A stretch of 35,893 bases of DNA from the NCBI GenBank assembly GCA_003235365.1, contig QJWJ01000471.1:1-35893 (forward strand). The letters are read 5' to 3'. The first letter of the stretch is position 1, and each line of letters begins with the position of its first letter. Made by a program: the position numbers and the translations under genes. Of the stretch, positions 16,461 to 22,676 are shown in pieces. The DNA is from Deltaproteobacteria bacterium (GTDB lineage: Bacteria > Myxococcota_A > Polyangia > Polyangiales > Polyangiaceae). A model generated the notes under the pieces. That model was not told the DNA's origin. It made no database searches and saw only the letters and a list, made by a program, of their open reading frames with translations.

Positions 16461-16494
16461 CGAGCCGTGGCCGGTGCACACCCGCCACGGCTCG
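16461..16494. terminator. Hairpin between convergent genes, possible bidirectional terminator
   Basis: CGAGCCGTGGC (16461-16471) and its exact reverse complement GCCACGGCTCG (16484-16494) form an 11-base-pair stem with a 12-base loop. It lies 18 bases after the stop of the + strand lipoprotein and about 80 bases beyond the stop of the convergent minus-strand gene. Only a short TCATTT follows on + and TTTCG-like bases follow on -, so the U tracts are poor. Position and perfect stem favour a terminator used by both genes. Confidence 0.55.
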
Positions 16495-16572
16495 CGTCAT
16501 TTGGACGGTCCGAGCGCCTCGACGCCACGCCTCGTCGGCGCGACCGCCGGAAGGTCCCGGTTCCAAGACATT

Positions 16573-18795
16573 TCAAGGTTCTGGAAGCACGAACACCTCC
16601 AGCGCCCACTGCCCCGAACGGCCCGCATAGCCATCGACCTGAACGTAGTACGTGCCGGCGTCGAGCACGTTCTCGATGTACGAACCGTTGTCGTCGATGT
16701 TGGCACAACCACCGAAGATCTCGGTACCCGGACACTCGGGCCCGCGTCGCAGGTTCAGCAGCACGGAAAAACGACTGTCGCTGCCATCGAGGATCACGCG
16801 GCTGCGTTCACTCAGGTCGAGACGAAGGATCTGATCGGGAGCGCCGCCCGGCGTGACGTTGGCAACGTCGCAGCTGGAGGTATAGTCCGCGTAGGCCGCG
16901 CCCGTGTTGCCCGTGAACAAACCACCAATTTCCGGGATGAGTTCGGCTTCGTCGCAAGTGTCGGCGCCAGCGACGATGATCGCCGGCCGAGCCGGGCGGA
17001 CCGCAGCAAAGACCGAGACGGGATTGGCGCGGAGTGATTCGGAGACCACGTGGTAGACGCCAGCCGGCAACGCATGACTCACCGCTCTGAGCGGTGGATC
17101 TTGGCCGCTGACGCACGCCAGCGGCTCCGTCCCGTCACAGGAAGCGTCGAGCAGCGCGACCGCACCGGTGTCGCCACGCGTGAGCCGCTGTTTTACCAGA
17201 ACGTCGCTGGCTTGCTCGAGCTGCAGCGATAGTACCGCGTCGCGCCCCGACACCAGGCAGGAACTGACCACGTCGTCCGCATAGCCGTCGAGGGGCAGGC
17301 TCACCAATTGCCCGGGCAAAAGCGATCGCGGGTCGTCGCAAGACTCGCCTGGAGGTGGTTCGCTCGGGTCATCGAGCAGCAACAACAGGTCCAGCTGCCC
17401 GGCAACTGCCGCGGAAACTACCACGTAGTAGGTACCGGCTTCGAGTGAACGTGCAAACAGCTCCGCGGCATCCTTCTCGACGCAAGCCAGCTCGTCGTCA
17501 ATCGATGCACAGCCCGCACTGCGCAGTGCCAACACCGGCGCCATCCCCGGATCGCTCGGCAAGGCCGCCACTCGGACGTCGTGAGGCTCGTCCAGAGTGA
17601 AGCGATAGACCAAATCCCCCGCGCCGGTTTCCGCATCGCAACGCGTGGCGTGATCGGCCTCGGCGCCGAGCAGTTGGACGGACACGCTTTGGCCAGGGAC
17701 GAGTGGCGAGGCACCTTCACAGGTTTCGTTCCCGGCAGCTTCGGTCGGCTCGAGAAAGTCAACCGACAGCTCGAGCTCGCCCGCGCCTTGTTTGAAGACG
17801 ATTGCACCGTAGTGCCCGGGCTTGCTGGCACGCAACAACACGCGAGCCAACGCCTCGTCGTCAGACTGAGCAACTGCGACGGCACAGGCGAGTTCGTCGG
17901 TTTCCTCCCCACAGTCGCCGCGCAGCGCGACGGCGAAATCGTCGCTGTCACCGCGAATGGTGATCACCACGTCTGCGGCTTCCTGCACGTCGAGGTCGAT
18001 GGCCAGGTCCCGCGCACCGATCTCGCTGCACGACGCAGCCGTGTCGGGCTTGACCGCATCCAACGTCAAGCGCTCGCTCGTCGGCGCCGAGACCACCAGT
18101 GCCACCGAGCAATCGTCGTAGTGAGGCGCACTACAGTCCGCTTCGTCGGTGCTCCCGTCACAGTCGTCGTCGCGAAGGTTCCCACACACTTCCGGCTGCA
18201 AGCTCGAAATCGCTGGATCGAGATCGTTGCAGTCGCCCCCGCGCTCGACGCAATGCGCGTCGGGATCGCCGTCGCCGTCCACGTCCCGTTCCAGCCGCTC
18301 GCACTCGCGTGTTTCCTCGATGCAGCGATCGATCGTACAGGGCGAGCCGTCGTCACAGGTGATCGGCTCCCCCGGACGACAGCCCAAGCCGAGCACGCAT
18401 ACTTCAGCACCATTACAGTACGCACCATCCTGACACTGCTCGTCCTGCGCAGTGAATCGGCAGCGGCCCAAAGCCGTGTCACACTCGTCCGCCGTACATT
18501 CGACGCCATCATCGCACTGACTGTCGGAAAGGCATCTGCCACCGAGACTGGGGTCGGATTCCTGATGCTCCAAACCTTCGTCGTCGACAATCAGCAGGTC
18601 GTCGTCGGATCCGCCATCCCCCGGGGGGGACGCGACGGATCCGGCGTCGATCTGCAACTGGCGAGCAAAAGGGTCCTGCACGGTCTTGCGGTCACACGCG
18701 ACGCCCCCCCAGACGGACAAGAGAACGAGGACGACTCGGGCGAGGGGGCGCAGGCGCTCGGAAACGATCCGGTGAGGAAGGGTTGCGCCCGACAT
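16573..18795 (-). CDS. Large Cys-rich lipoprotein with MopE-type metal-binding motif and beta-domain repeats
   Basis: 740 residues. The N-terminal hydrophobic segment VVLVLLSVWGGVAC has a lipobox with C34; the preceding 20 residues are longer than usual, so an inner start is possible. Residues about 88-165 are a Cys-rich region with CxDGxxC-type spacings, as in extracellular disulfide-stabilised repeats. Residues 171-221 are the MopE putative metal-binding motif, DVDGDGDPDAHC, GGDCNDLDPAIS and RDDDCDGSTDEADC. From 225 to the end come about four beta-sandwich units of 110-130 residues, each with a TCE/SCD start, a phrase like GTYYVVVSA or GVYHVVSES, and a Cys pair, resembling pre-peptidase C-terminal domains. 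Likely displayed on the outer membrane, perhaps calcium- or copper-binding. It is convergent with the lipoprotein before it; no enzyme domain is seen. Confidence 0.85.
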   Translation of the reverse strand: MSGATLPHRIVSERLRPLARVVLVLLSVWGGVACDRKTVQDPFARQLQIDAGSVASPPGDGGSDDDLLIVDDEGLEHQESDPSLGGRCLSDSQCDDGVECTADECDTALGRCRFTAQDEQCQDGAYCNGAEVCVLGLGCRPGEPITCDDGSPCTIDRCIEETRECERLERDVDGDGDPDAHCVERGGDCNDLDPAISSLQPEVCGNLRDDDCDGSTDEADCSAPHYDDCSVALVVSAPTSERLTLDAVKPDTAASCSEIGARDLAIDLDVQEAADVVITIRGDSDDFAVALRGDCGEETDELACAVAVAQSDDEALARVLLRASKPGHYGAIVFKQGAGELELSVDFLEPTEAAGNETCEGASPLVPGQSVSVQLLGAEADHATRCDAETGAGDLVYRFTLDEPHDVRVAALPSDPGMAPVLALRSAGCASIDDELACVEKDAAELFARSLEAGTYYVVVSAAVAGQLDLLLLLDDPSEPPPGESCDDPRSLLPGQLVSLPLDGYADDVVSSCLVSGRDAVLSLQLEQASDVLVKQRLTRGDTGAVALLDASCDGTEPLACVSGQDPPLRAVSHALPAGVYHVVSESLRANPVSVFAAVRPARPAIIVAGADTCDEAELIPEIGGLFTGNTGAAYADYTSSCDVANVTPGGAPDQILRLDLSERSRVILDGSDSRFSVLLNLRRGPECPGTEIFGGCANIDDNGSYIENVLDAGTYYVQVDGYAGRSGQWALEVFVLPEP

Positions 18796-18926
18796 GAGCT
18801 GCAGTCATGGCGTGTCGGACCTGCCGAGGCAACAGCTACGCAGCGCACGCCTGCCGTAGCCACCCGGCAACGGGCGCCGGGGTAGGCGGCCGTCCCACCG
18901 CAGTGAAATCTTTGCTGCTGCCGTAG

Positions 18927-20249
18927 ATGACCGAGCGTGCAACACTCCAATTCGTGGCAATGGGACGAATGAACCCGCAGGACCTGGAATGGTTGCTCGC
19001 GCAGGCGAAGGGCTCACCGAAGTCGCTTCAGTCCGACGTCAGTGAGTTGCTCGACGCCGAAGCCGAGGATCGCCCATCGACCAATCTGTTGCTGACCGAT
19101 CCCGAATTGGTCAGCGAGCGGCCGCGTGACTCGAGTCCCGACGACTACCTGCGCAGCGGCGCAGCCGCGGACGGAGCCCCACTCGACGCCAGCCGTCCTC
19201 GAGGACGCCGAGGTCGCATCGATCTGGCTGCCGTGCTCTACGACTTGGCCCCCGATTGCCGCCTGGCGATCGAACCCGGCGCAGGTACCGAAGTATTTGG
19301 CAACGAAGATCAATTGCAGCGCGCGCTGCGCCTGATGTTGTTGCCCGCCACCGCTGGGGACATCTCCGCGGCGAGCAGCGCGAGTGTGGAGATCCGCCGC
19401 GAGCACGATTGGATCCGGGTGAGCATCGAGTTGGGTCCGGACATCGGCGTGATGGGCGATCCGGAGCGCCGTTGGTTGCACCGCATCGCGATCAAGCACG
19501 GGGGCAAGTTCGAACTGCGCGGCAACACGCAGTGCCTGCTGCTGCCGGCGGACATCTCGACGCACGCCGAGGTCGAGGCTCTGCAAAAGGAGCTCGAGCA
19601 AGCGCAGATGCTCGGTGAGGCCTACGCCACCGAATTGGCGAGTGTGCTGGCAGACGAACGCGCACCGTCGGCGAACGGCGCCGCGGACGGCGCATCGATT
19701 CGCACCTTGAGCGAGACGCTGTTGCCGATCTTGAACCAGGCGCAGCGCGAACTGCGCTCGGCGGTACCAGCGTCACCGGCGCTCATCCCACTCGGCGACC
19801 TGCTCATCCTGCTCACCCAGTACGCATCGATGACAGCGACGGATCAGAACGAGACGCTCGATGCCAGCGCTGTCGTCGCCGCTGCTTTCGACGCCGTGGC
19901 ACCGCGCGCCGCACGCCGCGGCGTGCAGCTGTCCGTCACTCACAATCCACCGGTCGCGCTCTCGGTCGCGCCGCGCACTTTCGAATTGCTGGTGCGCTGC
20001 GTGCTCGAAGACGCCCTGTGCGCGGCAACCGAGCAGCAGAGTGTGCAGGTGCGTTGCGAACGCGAGCAGAACCGCTGGGTACTGACGGTCCAGAATCAAC
20101 AGGCACCGTCGACGGCCGGGATGCACCCGACCGTGGCAGGGGTACTGGCTCGAAGTCTCGTCGCCGAGATCGGGGGCCAACTCGACGTAGCCACCGCAGC
20201 GAACGGTCCAGCGCTTTCACTCAGCCTGCCAGCCAACAACGGAGCCTGA
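18927..20249 (+). CDS. Sensor-like protein with two degenerate GHKL ATPase-type domains
   Basis: 440 residues from ATG 18927; ATG 18969 (MNPQDLEWLLAQ) is also possible and neither has a good ribosome binding site. Residues about 98-212 read like a histidine-kinase ATPase domain: NEDQLQRALRLMLLPA in the N-box position, then VEIRREHDWIRVSIELG, and IKHGGKFELRGN before a final strand. The N-box Asn and the DxGxG motif are missing. A coiled-coil linker (EVEALQKELEQAQMLGEAYA) follows, then a helix pair, and residues about 308-437 repeat the fold (APRTFELLVRCVLEDAL, VQVRCEREQNRWVLTVQN, LVAEIGGQLDVATAANG), again without ATP motifs. No H-box phosphoacceptor or membrane segment is seen. It is followed by a canonical receiver gene 65 bases on. 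Probably a pseudokinase-like scaffold or phosphatase; inference. Confidence 0.8.
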   Translation: MTERATLQFVAMGRMNPQDLEWLLAQAKGSPKSLQSDVSELLDAEAEDRPSTNLLLTDPELVSERPRDSSPDDYLRSGAAADGAPLDASRPRGRRGRIDLAAVLYDLAPDCRLAIEPGAGTEVFGNEDQLQRALRLMLLPATAGDISAASSASVEIRREHDWIRVSIELGPDIGVMGDPERRWLHRIAIKHGGKFELRGNTQCLLLPADISTHAEVEALQKELEQAQMLGEAYATELASVLADERAPSANGAADGASIRTLSETLLPILNQAQRELRSAVPASPALIPLGDLLILLTQYASMTATDQNETLDASAVVAAAFDAVAPRAARRGVQLSVTHNPPVALSVAPRTFELLVRCVLEDALCAATEQQSVQVRCEREQNRWVLTVQNQQAPSTAGMHPTVAGVLARSLVAEIGGQLDVATAANGPALSLSLPANNGA

Positions 20250-20314
20250 TCACTGCCGAAAGATTCGTGGGACGAGCTGCTCTGCGCGGGGACTTGCTCA
20301 TCGGGGAGGATCAC

Positions 20315-20680
20315 ATGCGAATTCTGGTTGTCGAAGATCAAGAATCGATACGGAAGATGATTCAGGCGCTGGTCAAAGCGCGAGGCTACGAAGTCACGGC
20401 TGTGAACTCCGGCGCCAAGGCGCTGGAAACCGTGACCGAGCGGTTGCCGGACGTGGTGCTGTTGGACCTGATGATGCCCGGCCAGTTCGACGGACTGGAA
20501 GTCTGTCGCCGCCTGCGAGCCGATCCGGCGACTCGCAGCCTCCCCGTACTGATCATCACGGCAATGTCCGGCGACGACGTGAAGGCCCGGGCCCTCGAGG
20601 CGGGCGCGACCGGCTTCTTCAACAAACCGTTCAGCCCAATCGCCCTGCTCAAGGAGCTCGAGCGCATCGCTTCCGGCTGA
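20315..20680 (+). CDS. Single-domain response regulator (CheY-like receiver)
   Basis: 121 residues, one receiver domain and no output domain. ATG 20315 is preceded by GGGGAGGA at 20303-20310; frames open further upstream overlap the preceding gene and are not used. All receiver residues are present: the acidic pair E8-D9 in LVVEDQES, phosphoacceptor D51 in VVLLDLMMPG, T82 in IITAMSG and K104 in FFNKPFSP. The QFDGLEVCRRLRADP and AGATGFFNKPF stretches are typical of the DivK/CheY group. It follows the double pseudo-GHKL gene on the same strand, so the two are likely partners. Because that partner lacks kinase motifs, phosphate may come from another kinase. Confidence 0.95.
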   Translation: MRILVVEDQESIRKMIQALVKARGYEVTAVNSGAKALETVTERLPDVVLLDLMMPGQFDGLEVCRRLRADPATRSLPVLIITAMSGDDVKARALEAGATGFFNKPFSPIALLKELERIASG

Positions 20681-20683
20681 GCA

Positions 20684-20703
20684 TCGTCGAGCCAGCTCGA
20701 CGA
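20684..20703 (+). terminator. Perfect stem-loop after the response regulator
   Basis: TCGTCGAG and CTCGACGA form an 8-base-pair perfect stem around a CCAG loop, beginning four bases after the regulator stop. There is no U tract after it, so it may stabilise the mRNA 3' end, or terminate in a Rho-dependent or U-less fashion, rather than act as a classical intrinsic terminator. Confidence 0.4.
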
Positions 20704-20750
20704 CAGCAACGCCATCCCCTCGCCCGACGCCTGACGCCGAGACGTTCAGA

Positions 20751-20836
20751 GCTGGAGCTCAGGGTGCTGGAGCTCAGGGTGCCGGAGCTCAGAGGTGCCG
20801 GAGCTCAGAGGTGCCGGAGCTCAGAGGTGCTGGAGC
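20751..20836. repeat. GAGCTC tandem repeat, five 15-16 bp units plus a partial one
   Basis: Units such as GCTGGAGCTCAGGGT and GCCGGAGCTCAGAGGT follow each other head to tail. The palindrome GAGCTC occurs at 20755, 20770, 20785, 20801 and 20817, a spacing of 15, 15, 16 and 16 bases. The right end of the array overlaps the last codons and stop of the minus-strand TerB gene (CAGCACCTCTGA on that strand), so the array looks like amplification of that gene's 3' end. Slippage or a binding-site array are both possible. Confidence 0.85.
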
Positions 20837-21204
20837 ATGTGTTTGGCGCGTTGTTCCGCCGCGGACACGATGCGCTCAGCTTCGACGGCGGGGATACGGA
20901 GCTTCTCGACGAGGTCCGTGAGTAGCTCTTTCTCCTTGGCGTGCTGCTCGCCGTCGATGAAGGTGAGCAACACTGCGTGCTGCAGCAACACGCGTCGATC
21001 GCCGGCGCTCAACTCGTGAAGGTCGATGTCGTCAATCGACCGCTTCGATTCGGCGAACTTGTGGATCTCCCGCGCTTCGCTCGGGCTCGCTTCATATGCC
21101 GACAACAACGCGTCGATCACCTGGTGCTCCTCGTCGGCCACTCGCCCGTCAGCCCAGGCGACGCTGACCAAACCTCTCAGAATCGCCAAATCCTGTGCAT
21201 GCAT
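20821..21204 (-). CDS. TerB-family protein
   Basis: 127-residue all-helical protein of the TerB/DjlA-like superfamily, linked in other bacteria to tellurite resistance and membrane-associated stress complexes. The two pseudo-symmetrical halves are visible: VSVAWADGRVADEEHQVIDALL near the N-terminus, and LLTFIDGEQHAKEKELLTDL in the second half. Each carries the conserved Asp-Gly and a downstream Glu that form the metal-binding face. There is no signal peptide or membrane segment, so it is cytoplasmic. It starts at ATG 21204, 54 bases after the stop of an unknown gene on the same strand, so the two are probably co-transcribed. Its stop codon lies inside a tandem repeat array. No other Ter genes are near, and a general role in stress or envelope signalling is only inferred. 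Confidence 0.85.
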   Translation of the reverse strand: MHAQDLAILRGLVSVAWADGRVADEEHQVIDALLSAYEASPSEAREIHKFAESKRSIDDIDLHELSAGDRRVLLQHAVLLTFIDGEQHAKEKELLTDLVEKLRIPAVEAERIVSAAEQRAKHMLQHL

Positions 21205-21258
21205 GGCAGCAACGATGGCACATGGAGCCGAGGCGTCAATGCCGACGCTTCGAGCCGC

Positions 21259-22503
21259 TCACGGAAATGCTCTCGCAGTGCGCGCCGGCCCCGACCGCGG
21301 AAGAGCGCCTCGAGAGGGCCACGCGGCAGCAGCGGACGGCAACGGCGTGCACTGTGGGTAGGCGCGTGCGGTAACCTCGTCGTCGATGCAACGACCCAAC
21401 TGGGCAACGACCGACTCGCGCGGTGCGGTGGTCTCGACGGAGAACCCCGCCACCAAGCACTTGAGATCGCTGCGCCGAGACGCGAACCGCCCAAACGCCA
21501 GCGACGGTGTGGCAACGGGTGTCGGCTCGTGGGGCCCGGCTGCGAGGTCCTCGTCTGGCCGGCGCGACTGCCCATGCGCCGCGACCTGTATCGGGACGGT
21601 TGGAGTGTCGGTGAGTTCGAGCACCGACTCGGCCAGCGCGGCGAACTCGCAGGGGCCGACCCCGACGCTACCGAGATACGGAGTCGGCTCGCCGCGTGCG
21701 ATCCGAAAACGATTCTGACAGGCAGCGACGACCGGGGTCTGGCTGACCAACCAAGGGCCGTCGACCGTCGGCGTCACAACCGACCGGGGAGCAACCGGTG
21801 GCGGCGGGCCGTCCGCGAGGGGATGACTGGAGGCAGCCGAGGGTTGGATCCGCGGCGTCGGGGGCGACTCGACGAGATGCACCTCGCCGGCCACGAACGG
21901 CGAGCAGAGCGGCTGCGCCTCGGACGCACCCGCCGCGGCGTTCGGCACCCGCAGCGGGGTCGGCATGTCGGGCGTGACCGTGACGAAGTCGGAATCGCTG
22001 AGTTCTTCCGCATCCAGTTCGACCTCGGCCCCCTCGCGCTCCACCAGACGTTTGGGGATCGCCGTCCGCGCCGGACTCGGGCTGGGCTCCGCCGGAATGC
22101 CCGCCGCGTCCAAGCGTCGATGCAAACGGCACAACGCACGCCTCGCCGCACTGCGGTTCATCGGGACGAGCGCGGCAAACAACTCCTCGGCCAGGGCGCC
22201 CGGTGACCGCGCCTCGCCATTCGCCACTGCCAAGAGCGTTGGGTGGTCACCACCGCACCGGGCCAACAGTTGCTCGAGTAGGAGACGCAATTGCTCGTCG
22301 CATTCCCGACCAGATGCGGCTGGAGTGTCTCCCAACACCACGGAGCCGGCTTCGACGAGACAGATGCTTCGGGCCTGAACCAAACGGGGTCCGCTGCGCA
22401 GTTGTTCCGCCGCCGAAAGCACCAAGAATGCTGCAGTCTCGGCGGTGACGTTCACGCTTCCGTGCCGCACGCTCCAAAGCAATTGTTCGATCGTGTAGGA
22501 CAT
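21259..22503 (-). CDS. Hypothetical protein with N-terminal helical domain and long disordered middle
   Basis: Not assigned. 414 residues from ATG 22503 (MSYTIEQLLWSVRHGSVNV), with TTGGAG about six bases upstream; a start at 22590 would add unrelated sequence. Residues 1-145 look folded: TAETAAFLVLSAAEQLRSG, an ARSICLVEAGSVVLGDTP strand pair, ECDEQLRLLLEQLLARCGG, and RSAARRALCRLHRRL. The order of a helix, a beta pair with x-G-x-V-x-L-G-D, and further helices faintly recalls the second half of a protein kinase lobe, but catalytic residues are not present. Residues about 150-414 are Pro/Ser/Ala-rich with little hydrophobic core and end in a basic RSGPARTARAFP. The gene lies upstream of terB on the same strand and divergent from the zinc-ribbon operon. 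Cytoplasmic; function unknown. Confidence 0.75.
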   Translation of the reverse strand: MSYTIEQLLWSVRHGSVNVTAETAAFLVLSAAEQLRSGPRLVQARSICLVEAGSVVLGDTPAASGRECDEQLRLLLEQLLARCGGDHPTLLAVANGEARSPGALAEELFAALVPMNRSAARRALCRLHRRLDAAGIPAEPSPSPARTAIPKRLVEREGAEVELDAEELSDSDFVTVTPDMPTPLRVPNAAAGASEAQPLCSPFVAGEVHLVESPPTPRIQPSAASSHPLADGPPPPVAPRSVVTPTVDGPWLVSQTPVVAACQNRFRIARGEPTPYLGSVGVGPCEFAALAESVLELTDTPTVPIQVAAHGQSRRPDEDLAAGPHEPTPVATPSLAFGRFASRRSDLKCLVAGFSVETTAPRESVVAQLGRCIDDEVTARAYPQCTPLPSAAAAWPSRGALPRSGPARTARAFP

Positions 22504-22640
22504 GTCGCTCCAAGCAGAATGATCCGCGTCAAAACCACCTATACCGAGGTTACCCGACATGGGCCAAACTGCTGGTGGCGGCCAGACCAACTGGCGGGCG
22601 GATCACTCGCTGAATTGCGTGCTTCCGCGGGAGCTAGCGT

Positions 22641-22669
22641 TTGGACCCGGCAGCGCACCAGCATATAGT
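22641..22669 (+). promoter_or_regulatory. Sigma-70-like promoter for the zinc-ribbon operon
   Basis: TTGGAC at 22641-22646 and TATAGT at 22664-22669 are separated by exactly 17 bases. The -10 box matches the consensus in five of six positions, the -35 box in three. The ATG of the zinc-ribbon gene is only seven bases after the -10 box and lacks a ribosome binding site, so transcription would start at or next to the ATG and the mRNA would be leaderless. Confidence 0.45.
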
Positions 22670-22676
22670 TCGCCTC

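Noticed and set aside
17581..18885. Plus-strand open frame of 434 codons
   Set aside because: Antisense to the MopE-type lipoprotein; its composition mirrors the acidic Cys-rich codons of the real gene.
20941..22206. Plus-strand open frame of 421 codons over the TerB and unknown genes
   Set aside because: Basic, low-information translation typical of an antisense frame; the minus-strand genes have a TerB fold, ribosome binding sites and sensible starts.
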